A stretch of DNA of 64,000 nucleotides, from NCBI RefSeq assembly GCF_050947875.1, contig NC_134570.1:228393265-228457264 (forward strand), in the 5' to 3' direction. Within the stretch, counting starts at the first letter, position 1, and every line of letters begins with the position of its first letter. The notes beneath the pieces are model-generated. The model was not told where the DNA came from. It did not search any database and saw only the letters and a list, made by a program, of their open reading frames with translations. Source of the stretch: Dermacentor variabilis (Eukaryota; Arthropoda; Arachnida; Ixodida; Ixodidae). The position numbers and the translations under genes were made by a program. This document shows, piece after piece, positions 10,566 through 20,639 of this stretch.

Positions 10566-11305
10566 CTACTCCAAGCGGATTAATTCAACAACCTTGTCGT
10601 TACAGCAGAACGCATCTTCCCCTTTTAGCCATTCAATTAAATTGGCATTCAGCTTATCAGTGAAATCTTGAAAAGACTCGACCGGCCTTCTAGCTGTCTC
10701 CCGAAAACGACGACGGAAAGCCTCCGCTGAGCGCCGATAGTTCCTTAGCAACTTAGCAACACGGCTTCTACTTTCTGATAGTCATCTGCGTCGTCTCTCG
10801 TTGGCCTTGAAATTATTTCGGTTGCTTGGCCAGGGTGAACGGTCAGAATCTGTTGTGGCCAACTCTCTAGAGCCAATCCGTTTTTCTCGCAGGTTCGTTC
10901 AGAAGTAACGAGCAACAATCCCATCTCATCATTTACCTTGTACGACGGCATGAGATCCTTTATTTTTACTCATTCATCTGAACATTTTTCAATTACTGAG
11001 ATATCTGCCGATTGCATGGCCAGATCCCGCTGCACATTTAGTTCCTTTAGCTTTATTTCGTGACCTCTCTGTCTTTCTTCTGCAGCGATTTGCCTCTCCT
11101 ATGCAACTCTTTGTTCAGCTTTGTCAGCTCTTTGCCTTTCTTCTAGTTTTTCAGCTTGTTTCTCTATCTCTTCCCATGCTTTTGAAATTTCGTCCTCAAG
11201 AACCCCGCACTTATCCATAGCCTCAATCAGCTGAATTTTCTCTGACTTTTCCCGACCTCGGTTCCCAGTTCTCCACAAATTAATAACAACTCTCGCTTTC
11301 TCCAT
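10566..11305 (-). pseudogene. Gag with coiled coil and SCAN-like capsid, Gmr1-like element
   Basis: The initiator ATG is at 11305 (MEKARVVINLWRTGNRG). A charged helical stretch follows (EDEISKAWEEIEKQAEKLEE). After stops it resumes at about 10951-10745 (PQQILTVHPGQATEIISR, DDADDYQKVEAVLL). The segment from 10751 to 10566 reads YRRSAEAFRRRFRETARRPV, then SFQDFTDKLNANLIEWLKG, then VVELIRLE, the helical pattern of the SCAN domain. SCAN is held to descend from the capsid of Gmr1-like elements, which fits the pol order seen here. Frameshifts prevent a functional product. Confidence 0.7.
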
Positions 11306-11769
11306 TTACTTAAATCCATGGTCAATCGCGAACGAGGTCTTTCTTACTCTGCTGTGATGTGAGGAAGCTTTCAACAGGAGCCTGCACGTAAAGAAACTGA
11401 TTTGCAGTTTTAGAAAACACACGAGCTCAAACTTGGCAAATTCTCAAACAATGTCAAGCGCTCACCATTCTGCTGAAGCCAGGACGAAGGGTGGAGTGTC
11501 CCATTGCTGCCTACCAGTTGATATAATCTCGGCCGGTTGAGGTGGGTCTCCACCGCAGGAGTCGGGAAACGAAGACGAAGCCGGCCATCGTGATGATGAA
11601 TAAAAAAGTAGAAACGAGTCTATTCACTTCATTGGTACATGGATGTGACTCTAATCTGAGTCTCGAGCGGTTCTTATTAACACGGGGCCCAACACGGCCT
11701 TAAACATCCTCCGGCGATCCTGTGGTCGTCGCCGTCTTCTTCCGGAGCCTGTCTTTCCCTTTGCCTATC

Positions 11770-12115
11770 CCTGGTGTCAGCTCGGCAAAAAGGGTGACGT
11801 TAATTTGGCCTTCGGTTTCTTCTTCTATCCTTTTGTGTCAGCTCGGGGAAAACGGTGACGTCGTCTTGACCTTCGTTAAAACACGTTGGTGGGCTAGTTG
11901 GTTAGAATCCATGGTAGAGTGTATAAGCGCGACTGAACGAGGAGATAGAAAGAAACAGATACACAGACACAGCGCTTGACCTTCGGTTTCTTCTTCCATC
12001 CTTTTGTGACAGATCGTGTAAAAAGGGTTAGCGCCGTCTCTACCTTGTGGCCTGTTTTTCCCTTCGCCCATCCTTTTGTGTCAGCTCGGAGAAAAGAGTG
12101 ACGCCATTTCGGAGA
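11770..12115. repeat. Degenerate ~60-bp tandem repeats inside the 5' LTR
   Basis: Same units as at 2225-2455 (TTTTGTGTCAGCTCGG, GGTGACGTC, TTGACCTTCGGTTTCTT), here interrupted by the short insertion at 11876-11975. Confidence 0.6.
11876..11975 (+). repeat. 100-bp short repeat with exact 10-bp target duplication
   Basis: Inserted in one LTR repeat unit and absent from the partner LTR. It is flanked by TTGACCTTCG at 11866-11875 and 11976-11985. It begins with 16 variable bases, then GGGCTAGTTGGTTAGAATCC, which resembles a tRNA D-arm/A-box (TAGCTCAGTTGGTTAGAGC), and ends ACACAGACACAGCGC. There is no coding potential and no terminal inverted repeat. Confidence 0.8.
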
Positions 12116-12185
12116 AGAGGGCAATTATATTGACGTGGGGAAGCCCGTTTGAATGCTCCTAACACCTGACACGTCAATCATACCA

Positions 12186-12519
12186 GCATTGACAAAAACA
12201 CATCCGTGGAGACCTAAGCACTTCTGAGTTTTGAATTCGAAAGTATTAACGCCCAATTGAACGTTTCTGAGCTGTCCTCCTCGCGGGAAAACGAGCGCGT
12301 TGAGACACTTGGCCAACGTCTCCTACAGCACACGGCCGGCGCACTTCGATCCGCGACGTCGTACTACCCTGCCGGACTGACATAGAATCTAATAGGGACG
12401 CTCCCGAGTTAGCCGTGGCGATTTTGATGTAACCGCTTTTGTTACGCCGGGCGTGGCAAGGGAAATATTGGTCCAACTGCTCGTAGCATGACGTCATGAA
12501 CAAGAGTGTACAGGCCTGC
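12186..12519. other. No gene recognised
   Basis: Flanking DNA of the Gmr1-like element. Only short random frames. Confidence 0.4.
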
Positions 12520-12670
12520 TATCTAGGAGGCGCTCGTTCAGCCGATTGGGTAAGACACTCGGCTTCTGAGCGAGGGGTCGTAGGCTTGACACTCTCTACA
12601 GCCAACGTTTTTTCCTTTCGCATTTATTAAGTTTCTTACGCATTGATTTTGTTCAGCGATTACCGAGGCG
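12520..12670 (+). mobile_element. tRNA-derived SINE
   Basis: The tRNA-like head contains an A-box-like TCAGCCGATTGGGTAAGAC and an anticodon-arm-like CTCGGCTTCTGAGCGAG (loop CTTCTGA, UCU-like). A decayed B box follows (GGTCGTAGGCTTGACAC, from the usual GGTTCGANTCC form). T-rich body sequence follows from 12600. A functional tRNA is unlikely because the T arm and acceptor do not pair. Confidence 0.6.
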
Positions 12671-12949
12671 CAGTTAGAACGGAGGCCTGAGCTTGCGCGT
12701 ACACGGAGCGCAACACAGGCTTCCGCGAGTGGCATGGCGGCCCCCTCACGCGGCGCGGCAGCGGGTTTCGCCCGCACTGATCCGTCGAGGCACGCCGATG
12801 GAAATTTAGGTGCCGTCTTTCGCTTATCCAGACGGCAGACGCCGGCTTTTTCGCTCAATGAGCCGTTTGACGTTTTCGAATCGACATGGTATCGTCCGTC
12901 TATGTACGTACTTGCCTATTCTGGATTCTTTTTGCAGTTCGTCCGTCAT

Positions 12950-15240
12950 CTGGTTCTCCTCTGCTTATGCTTCAAACTTCAATTTTGTGGCTTGCACTGC
13001 TAGCCTGCATACTTCCACGGCGATATAGGGATCAGTCTGCATGATTTGATGTTAGTATCGCCTTTTAAAAACTAGGTTCATTCTAATCCATCGCCAACTA
13101 TCTGGGATTTATCTCTCCAGTACGGCTTTCTTTCTTCTATTTTTGTTAGGCGTGTTTGCTTGTGAGCCCGTTTATTAACTATCCTCACTGGTACATCATT
13201 CAGTCCTATTGCCGTACAGCTTGGAATTTTCTCCTCCGCTTTTTTTTTTCAGTTGCCGTTGTTCAGGGCCAGTTTCTTTTCCACATCAGCCTCTCTGCCT
13301 GTCCTGCACTGCTCTTGAATGACTCCGCATGTTCTCTGTAACGCCTTCCACCTCGCGCGGGTTCCACTCGTCATCTTGTCTGCAAACTTGAACAACTTCA
13401 CTTCTTCTCCCCAGATATTTCACGTATTCCTGAAGTCAACGTATTATTGCATTCTTTTATTTTCTCCTGCACCAGATTCCGTACTTCCCATTTCTTCTTT
13501 CTGTATCAAATTCATTTTGTGCATCTTGCGCCTTTGACTGCTGTGCCTCTTTCGCATGCCTGTATAGTCTGGCTACTTTTCGCATTTCTTCGATGACATC
13601 CTGATTACCTTATTCTACCACAACAGGGTTTTATTTTTTACTTTGTACCGAATACTTTGTTGCTCTTATGTCTTCAAGTTCACGGTAACGCCAGTCTTTT
13701 GCTGTGTGCTTCTATTTCCTGCTCTATGCTAGCTGATATCCTAGCTGTTTGTTGATCCCTGAAATTTAACTTGGTGCTCTTTCAATGCTTCTCCACTCTG
13801 TTTCCCGCTTCGATGTCCAAAGTGCTAACTGGTATGTTTTCGGTCACTTCCCTAGCTTCTATTACCTTCCTCATCTATTAGCATATTATGCAAGTTGCTC
13901 TATATTTATTCCTACATCAAACTGTAATTAATAGCCAGCTGCTTATTACCGGATCCCCATTTTAACTTAACCTCACAGATTCCCGATTTACAATAATTAG
14001 CCTGTGTTGTTCGCTCAATTTAAGCAATAGTCTCCCGCTATAGTCCGTGTATTTCTTCAGGTTTTCAATGTGGGCGTTATTCGCACCTAGGAATATGTTT
14101 TCTGCCTTAATAAGACGAAAATAAGCCATAAGTTGCTCGTTGCAATGGCTCATACATAAAAAAGGTGGCGTATAGTACAGTGGTATAAAAATATCTCCAT
14201 CAGCAATGGCTCATACCACCGTAAGCAAGCAAAAAATGCAATGTCCCATACCCCCTTAAGGCAGAGGATACACGCGCTCAGCAAAGTGAAGCGAACAGTG
14301 CATACATTCATTGAAATCACCCGTACAACGCACAGAACATCATGTGTTTCAATAATGAAGAAGCTCCAAACAAGCATCCGAACCATCAATGAAGCATTGC
14401 ATACACCTCTCTCAAGTATGCTACGGCCGAGGATGCTCGACAAGCGAGAAACGAGGTGCGACGTGCGAAGCAGCAGGAGCGAGGCGTTTGGCCGCGAGTG
14501 CTGCTGAAGAGAAACGTCGTTGGCGCCAGTCACTCAACGGGCGCGCGAAAGGCCGAACTGCGAAAGCAGAAACGCGAGATGGCGAAGTAGGAGAGCTCGA
14601 CGCTCGCATACAACGGCTTGCCACGCGCTTACTTCGCACTGCAGCTTGTTATGTCTTCCAAGAAGTCCGATCACTCCGATCGTGTAACTTAGTGCATCGC
14701 CAAGTGTGCAGCAGGCTTTCGCCTTCACGTGTTACAGGAGTGTAACATGCTGCCGAACCTTTTTGGACTCCCTGATGTGTTCATGCACGCAGTGCTCGAG
14801 TTGATTGTTCCTTTTACCATTGTTCCCCGTCCATAAGTAAGCTACTCCAAGGATTGTATCTTTTGCCGCAATTGTTCCTGTCAACCAAAGATGTTTCTTA
14901 CAAGTGGACTTTGTATTCCCCTGCCTGACTTCTGAGAAATCGGTATGCCCACTCCATCCCCTTTTCTATGTCTTTTTCTTGTGTTACAACTCTTCCAAAT
15001 GTCGCTGTCGATAAGCGGTGGAGCTTCTAAATCCCTGTTTTGAGTTCCCTGCTCAGTCCTTCCTCAAGCTCTAACCACTTGGCTTCTTTTTTGCCTCGCA
15101 TGTTATTGTAGTTGATCATAGTACTCTTACGCTGCCAAAATTCCTTAACGTGACCTCTCCCTTTGTTCCTTAAACCATCCGCGCTGCTTACATATTTATT
15201 GACATTTCTTAGTGGGCTTTGCTCAAAGGACATGTGCCTC
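12950..15240 (-). pseudogene. Decayed CR1/L2-like LINE, endonuclease region
   Basis: Minus-strand fragments match the endonuclease of the LINE at 57.5-61.8 kb. These are NNMRGKKEAKWLELEEGLSRE (about 15100), LTGTIAAKDTILGVAYLWTG (about 14880), then after an insertion AENIFLGANNAHIENLKKYT (about 14080) with SEQHRLIIVNRES, and more degenerate basic segments down to about 13480. An APE-type endonuclease nicks target DNA for LINE insertion. Many stops are present. The insertion at about 14155-14755 splits the domain. Confidence 0.65.
14155..14755 (+). mobile_element. Unclassified insertion splitting the LINE endonuclease
   Basis: LINE sequence is continuous on both sides (EHIRES-type segment above 14755 and AENIFLG below 14153). 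The insert contains AATGGCTCATAC twice (14142-14153, 14205-14216). A plus-strand frame (14389-14745) encodes an Arg/Ala-rich peptide (RRLAASAAEEKRRWRQSLNG) of the kind found repeated elsewhere in this window (54657, 56385). Exact ends and target duplication are not resolved. Confidence 0.4.
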
Positions 15241-16400
15241 TAAAAATGCCATCGTTTGGCCCCTTAGTCACCAGGCTAAAGCTCCAGTTGGCATATCGCT
15301 GAAGTCGATGTCATTGCTAACAAAGCCATCCTTCCGTCTCATCCGTCCAAATTTCCTCTTTAGGACGACTACCTCGAAGTGCGTCTCCGTTCGGAGTTGT
15401 CTTTGCTAGGAGCGACAACTGTTTTTTTTTTCCACTCGGCGCATTTATCCTGCAACCTCTGGAGTATGGCGATCCCGGGCGTGGTGCCCTTAATATTTCC
15501 CTTCTTTAGCCATTTCCCGTCACACACCACTACCTTCATTTTCGAAAATGTCCCACAGGCCGGCCGCCACCACGACGCGGTTACCACTTGCTTTCGGTTT
15601 CAACAGTTTTTCTCCCGCTCTTTTGAGAACCACTCTCATGGTCTAACAAATATAACACTACCGTATACAACATCGTACAAAAAGACGTCAAATATAAATG
15701 TAACGCTCCTGGTTATAAGCAAGAGCCATGTGGCTTTCTCCAAGCACCACTCACGGGCCCTAAAGAACACACCTAAATACCCTAGACATCCTTGTACCCT
15801 ACTCCTAAAGCTCGCTTGTCCTCCGTGCACCTTCAAACCATGTTCTAAGCAAAACTGAAGTTACCACTTGCTCGCTGTCGATCTCCGAAAACGCCAGAAG
15901 AGCAGCCTCAGGCGCAAACCCTTGGCGCCAAGCTCACTTTATTTTTCATCTTCAAAAAAGAGTTGGCTTCCCTTCATGATAATGACCATTATCGGTGAGT
16001 TTTTACAACCGTCTATGTCGAAAACAGAGTGTCTACTGGCTCCATCACTACAGCAGCTCATCTCAAGATGGGTGAGCTCGTTTAGAGAAATAGCGGGCTC
16101 GCAACGTTTCGAGGCGTGACATATTTTTAAGGAGCACACAAAAGCACTTTCGTGTGCTTTTTTTGTTGGCCTAGACGCATCGATATTAGCAAGTTCCTGT
16201 CTGCTAATCCTGCTAACACATTTATGAGACACTGTATTGCCCACCGTCACTTTTCCTAACATACAAGTGACCAAAAATGGTATTCTCTGCCTAAAGATGT
16301 CAGTCTGTTATTAGCGTGCTCGATACGTTCTCTCCGTAATAACAGACTTGGACCTGGGTTAACAAAAGAAGGAAGTCCGAGATAATCTTCCCACCGCAAC
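15241..16400. other. No gene recognised
   Basis: May include further decayed LINE sequence near 15300-15850, but no domain is convincing. A small hairpin is present at 16134-16158 (AAAGCAC/GTGCTTT arms). Confidence 0.35.
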
Positions 16401-16419
16401 AACCGTTACTGTTTTCACG

Positions 16420-16602
16420 ATGAGCGGCGACACTGAAGCAACAGAGGAAGACGCACCTGAGCTGAAGCAATCCTCCGCAGCGAGTGCGGTGGAGCACAGC
16501 GCCGTTACCAGGACCAGTGACGCCAGCGACATCGCGTCCAAGTGCGGTGACTGCCTCGGGAATACGAGGCTCTTCGTTCCGGGAAGCATTTATAAAATAT
16601 AG
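16420..16602 (+). CDS. Candidate first coding exon or small ORF, function unknown
   Basis: A 60-codon frame (MSGDTEATEEDAPELKQSSA...) opens with an ATG that has A at -3 and G at +4. The composition is acidic, Ser/Ala-rich and not repeat-like. A possible splice donor (TGCG/GTGACT) lies at about 16546. I found no matching downstream exon and no family resemblance, so it may be chance. Confidence 0.25.
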   Translation: MSGDTEATEEDAPELKQSSAASAVEHSAVTRTSDASDIASKCGDCLGNTRLFVPGSIYKI

Positions 16603-17190
16603 CTTCAAGTTTAGCGTGCGTTCCGGATGCTTTTGTTTGAACATTTGTTCTGAATGCCGCTGTCATGAAAAGAAAGTGGCCCTGTGAACGGGCACCATAG
16701 CGTGCACCATGCTCGCGAGCTCTCCGTGACAAAGCTCGCCCGTTCCGCCGCCGGCTGAAAGCCGCTCACGCGACAGCCGGGCCGTTTTTTCTTTGCTCCC
16801 AGTTTTCTCCATGTGGCTTTGACGAGTGCGTGCAACGAGCGTTGTTATCTCTGTAAGCAGTAGTGCTTGCACGCAATTACCTGCTATCACGAAAAAGAAA
16901 CACTCCAGAGGCTACACAGGTGGTGTACATTTTTCATCGTCATATGTAACGAGTTTGATGAAAGCACCTGAGCACCAACAAACGAACACGTCTCTTTGGT
17001 AAAACATCTGACGTAGTTTGAAAACGAAGGAACGAAAGAGAAAACATAACGTAGTTCCACCACTTGACAGCTGTTCTATCAAATGGGAAGCTTGTACGCT
17101 GTCCGTAAGGTTCTAAGTATTTCCTTAGCTTGTCTAGCAGTGGTGCAACAATATCCACTAACGCTGACCGGCCTTCCCGCAAGGGGTTAT
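16603..17190. other. No gene recognised
   Basis: Nothing beyond short random frames. Confidence 0.4.
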
Positions 17191-17196
17191 GAGACG

Positions 17197-17520
17197 TACA
17201 CTCTAAAAACAAAGAGAGTTCCGGGCACTCTCTTTGAGGGAGTAGCGGCTTGTCCCATAATTCACTCTCTTTTCGAGAGTAGATCGACCCTCTTTGAGAG
17301 AGAGTAGGTCAACTCCTGTTGACAGTTTTGTTACTCCACCGCAAGGGATTGCTAGTACTCTTCCGCAGAGTGATAATACTCTTCCCACAGGGAGTGCTAG
17401 TACTCTTCCGCAGAGTGCTAATACTCTCACCGCAGGGGTAATGGCACTCCACCAGACCGAGCACTTCTACTCCCCCAAACAGAGTGCTAGTACTCTTCCC
17501 AATACCCTCTTAGCGAAGTC
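17197..17520. repeat. Array of short imperfect hairpins beginning TACACTCTAAAAAC
   Basis: Starts at ACACTCTAAAAAC. Then come successive 20-25-bp units, each able to fold on itself, for example ACTCTTCCGCAGAGT (17351, 17400), ACTCTTCCCACAGGGAGT (17376) and ACTCTCTTTTCGAGAGT (17266). A second array of the same architecture and with the same terminal motif in inverse orientation lies at 40440-40609. Confidence 0.6.
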
Positions 17521-17879
17521 CTGGCCACGCATGTAGGCAGGAAATCAGATCAAATTAGGGCCGCTGATATACCGCTCCCTAGGCGGCTCCTCAGAGTCAG
17601 TGGCCCAATTCCAAGCGGCCTTCAGAATAGGCGTGAGCAAATTTATGCAGGATTTTAAAGTCATTTTTCCTGGCTATTTGTTGTCTACCATGAGCCATGA
17701 CTGCTCGGAATCGACCTATGCGTATGCGTCCCGAACGCCACTGCGGATGAAAAAAAGCTAATTAACATTTAATCCGCCATTATTTCGCAAATTTCACAAT
17801 CAGGAGTCACATAATCTAATTAGAAAACAATAGTCAAGGGAATCACGTACTTACGAAGAACCACATTGCTCTATACATC

Positions 17880-17965
17880 ACGTGGATTCGAACCCGCGTA
17901 CACTCGCATCTATACAATTCAAAGCGCACATCCTAACCATTACACCACAGAGCCACCACGCCCAG
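17880..17965 (-). mobile_element. tRNA-like sequence (Gln/Glu-type), SINE head or tRNA pseudogene
   Basis: The minus strand reads GGTGTAATGGTTAGGATGTG (A box), CTTTGAA in anticodon-loop position and GGGTTCGAATCC (B box). The T stem and acceptor stem do not pair properly and the anticodon arm has extra bases, so it is unlikely to be a working tRNA. Confidence 0.55.
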
Positions 17966-18690
17966 TCGTGTTCTTTTAGAGGTTATATATATAACAAATG
18001 TATTTGAGGAATCGGCTGCGGTGGATGGAGTTTCTCTGCAATGTGCTGTGCTGTTGTGTACTGGAATACGTTTGCGTCTGCATCATTTCCATTCCTTGCT
18101 ACGACTAACGAAGGAATACAACGTAGACGACAACGTGAGAACTATTCACGGCTTGTCGTCACCCCAGGAAAATAACAAATGTGCCGTTCAGCTCACGATC
18201 GAGTGCTTTTCCAGTCCATGCATTATATGTTCTCCGAAAATACGCGGATACCAAGTATCATGCCAACCATCCACGTATGAGAATTTAATTCGCGCGTATA
18301 CTGGTGAGCATTTCTATTTATTTTTTTCCGCCAGTTCCATTCGTATGTGGTCAACTGCGACGCCAGTACCAGGCATTTCGACGTTCCTCAAGCTGCCGTG
18401 TAGGCGTTCTTTTCAAGTGCATTAGTTTAGAGTTTGGTTCAGTCCGCTGTGAGCTGTTGTCCTGCATTAGCAGCGGATCGTTAGCGTTTTGAAGAGCATG
18501 CATTCCAGCATTTGGAGACTGCTTATGCCGATAGCCGCGTCACATGCATTGCCACGCATGTTTGAATGACTAATGTGTCCACTTGTTACGCGTGCACCGC
18601 TCGTATCCTGTGGCAGTGCTCGTTCTAAAAGCTTCGAAGACCATCTACACTCATACGTGTGTTCAATATATATGCACAGGATGGACTTGC
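17966..18690. other. No gene recognised
   Basis: A plus-strand frame of 134 codons (18021-18425) has no recognisable domain and I treat it as chance. Confidence 0.35.
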
Positions 18691-18691
18691 C

Positions 18692-18800
18692 GGCTAGTTG
18701 GTTGAGCATTTTAGAAGAAGAAACAGCGCAACACAAGGACGGCGCAAAAACATGGACCACACCACGAAGCGCTGGTGTGGTTGATGCTTTTTTTCGTCCT
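18692..18800 (+). repeat. Short foldback-family repeat
   Basis: Has the family head GGCTAGTTGGTTGAGC, then GAAACAGCGCAACACAAGGAC, and an inverse tail (CCTGGTGTTTGCGCTGTGTC). A target duplication was not resolved. Confidence 0.55.
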
Positions 18801-18942
18801 GGTGTTTGCGCTGTGTCTTCGTGCACGATACACGCACACCACAGGTACGCGAAAGTTTAGGAGCATAGGGCGTTAACTTTGTTTTCCCCGTTTCCTCTCA
18901 GTGTCAATGGCACAATGCGTTGCCCGGAATTGCGCACGCTTA

Positions 18943-19121
18943 CCCCCATATTCAGAAATGCATCATAACTTGAAGCCCATGCTTGACTTGATCTAAATGG
19001 CGCAAGTCGTGAACGCACCAAAAGAAAGGCAGTGAGCGTCTTGGGGGACGTTCGCACCAGGCGTCGTTTATATCAAGTCAAGCATGAGCTTTGTATTAAG
19101 ATAAATTTCTGAATACGGGGG
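18943..19121. mobile_element. MITE, 179 bp, TTA target duplication
   Basis: Near-palindromic. The left arm CCCCCATATTCAGAAATGCA and the reverse complement of the right arm, CCCCCGTATTCAGAAATTTA, continue as inverted repeats for about 60 bp (both contain CATGCTTGACTTGAT). Flanks are TTA at 18940-18942 and 19122-19124. The 3-bp TWA target is Harbinger-like. Confidence 0.8.
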
Positions 19122-19377
19122 TTAGTCATCTACTTCTCACAGAAAATGTCGAAGAAACGCCCACCAAAACCAGGCACATTCGTAAACCTAACTAGGCAAT
19201 ACGAAGCTCCATAGGAAAAGAGTGGTATTAAAAGCTTTCAGTATTTTTCTTTACTCCAAAATGGTTGCGCTCTCGTGGCTTCAATGTACAGAGATAGTGC
19301 AGCGTTAGCTAAAAAGCATGAATTGCCGAACTTCATGCCAAGATAAGCTTGTAAAATTATTTAGGTGCTAGAATCCA

Positions 19378-20159
19378 GGGTTTGTAGCGATCCTTGAAAA
19401 CCCTTTATTTCTAAAATGTCATTTTCAAGGCATTGAAAACCCTGGAATTTTTAGAAGTACTGGAAAGTCCTTAAATTTGTACACTTGGCTAGACTTAGCA
19501 GGCATCGCCAAGCGTTTCTTTTTCCCTTCTGTGACACTCTTCGCATGTCACAGAGAATTGTCTGTGGAGGTAATATAAGGAAAGCGACATCCTTAATGTT
19601 GAAATTACAAAGGAGCTGCAGATACCAGATTTAGGCGCATTGAACCGGCGACAAATGTACTTGAAGGAGCAGAAGCAGGAAGCTCAACAGTATACGCATT
19701 CAAAGAAAAGCCGTGATGAGTAAATCGAATGCTACAGACACAATAAAAAGAAATTAGAAATGACTATTGCTTATTTGATGGTAAAAAGCTGAGGCAACAG
19801 ATGACATCACATACACTGTCAAACCAAACAGTATTCAAAAACTGCAAATGTTGCAGGTCCAAGTAGTTAATTGTGCTATTGCAGAAAAACTTTGAGCGCT
19901 TTCTTGAAATGCTTCCTTGTGTGCGTTTAGTGATGGGCAGTGAAAGGCAAATTAGCAGTCTTTCAAATGTTTGAAATCAGTGAAATGCGATTTGTTTTGT
20001 TTTCTTTTGTTTGCATTAAAGTTAACGATGTTGTTGAACAAGTTATTGCCTGTCCAAACTACTAAAAAAATCGCACGAGGTCCTTGAAGTTACTGTGTTG
20101 GGGCCTCGAAAGTTCTTGAAAACCATTGATTTTTTTTCTTCAATATTGCTACGAACCCA
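19378..20159. mobile_element. TIR element with CCTTGAAAACC repeats
   Basis: The ends are inverted: GGGTTTGTAGCGATCCTTGA on the left and GGGTTCGTAGCAATATTGAA as reverse complement on the right. Internal copies of CTTGAAAACC and CCTTGAAAACCCTG occur at both ends. No coding capacity. The target duplication is unclear. Confidence 0.5.
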
Positions 20160-20585
20160 GTAGAACAACTGTCATGGAGTAAATACCTTGGCTGAACAGC
20201 GGCTTATACGAAGAGCACAGGAAGACTAGAAATGCAGTAGTAGGCATGGAGGGCCCTGAAAAAAATGTGCCACATCTGCTCGTCTGCCTTATGTTTCTGC
20301 ATTGACTGTCACATTTTTAATAGAAGTGCACTTACTGTTCTACTCCAAAAAACGCAACATTACAAACTCCAGTGTGGGGTAGTCCTTCAGCTAGTGCAGA
20401 ACTCTTTCTGTACATCCCTGTCAGCTCTGTCATTTTTCCAGCATTGTAGTACAAGATTTGTTAAACCGGTTTCGCACAATATGAGCAGTATACTCTTAAA
20501 TTAGCTGTTTATTTGCATGCACAAGTTCAGGTCCTCAGTTTGGTTGCATGACAAATTGCCATACCTCAATAGATACAAGAAACAA

Positions 20586-20591
20586 TTTTAT
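20586..20591 (-). terminator. Candidate polyadenylation signal of the zinc-finger gene
   Basis: AATAAA on the minus strand (within ACTGTAATAAAATTGTTT), about 1.8 kb past the stop codon at 22350. If used, the 3' UTR would include the minisatellite at 20640-21290. Confidence 0.35.
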
Positions 20592-20639
20592 TACAGTTTA
20601 ATAAAATCCAAACAGTAATAATCACAACAATATAATGAC

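Larger units (their letters stand above)
1899..12185 (-). mobile_element. Degenerate LTR retrotransposon, Gmr1-like (integrase upstream of RT)
   Basis: Bounded by two related direct LTRs (1899-2522 and 11519-12185). Reading the minus strand from the 5' LTR, the recognisable order is gag with a coiled coil and SCAN-like capsid (11305-10566), zinc knuckle and protease (10303-9544), integrase (about 9430-8430), the linker that precedes RT (8417-8173), then RT (4275-3452) and RNase H (3442-2984), after which the polyprotein stops close to the 3' LTR. This is the order described for Gmr1-like Ty3/gypsy elements, not the usual RT-RNase H-integrase. Every domain carries frameshifts or stops. A second gypsy element, a TIR element inside that, and three short foldback elements lie within it. 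No clear duplication flanks the outer ends (TTTAT versus GCATT), so it is old or rearranged. The order could in theory come from rearrangement, but the stop just after RNase H argues against that. Confidence 0.8.
11519..12185 (-). repeat. 5' LTR of the Gmr1-like element
   Basis: Pairs with 1899-2522. On the minus strand it starts TGGTATGATTGACGTGTCAGG and ends AGATTATATCA. It is longer than its partner because of the 100-bp insertion at 11876-11975. The sequence after its inner end (ACTGGTAGGCAGCAATGGG on the minus strand) occupies the primer-binding-site position; I do not recognise the tRNA. Confidence 0.7.

Noticed and set aside
17197..17520. CRISPR array
   Set aside because: The units are imperfect self-complementary hairpins without constant repeats and unique spacers, and the DNA is eukaryotic.
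17880..17965. Functional tRNA gene
   Set aside because: A and B boxes are clear but the T stem, acceptor stem and anticodon arm do not pair.
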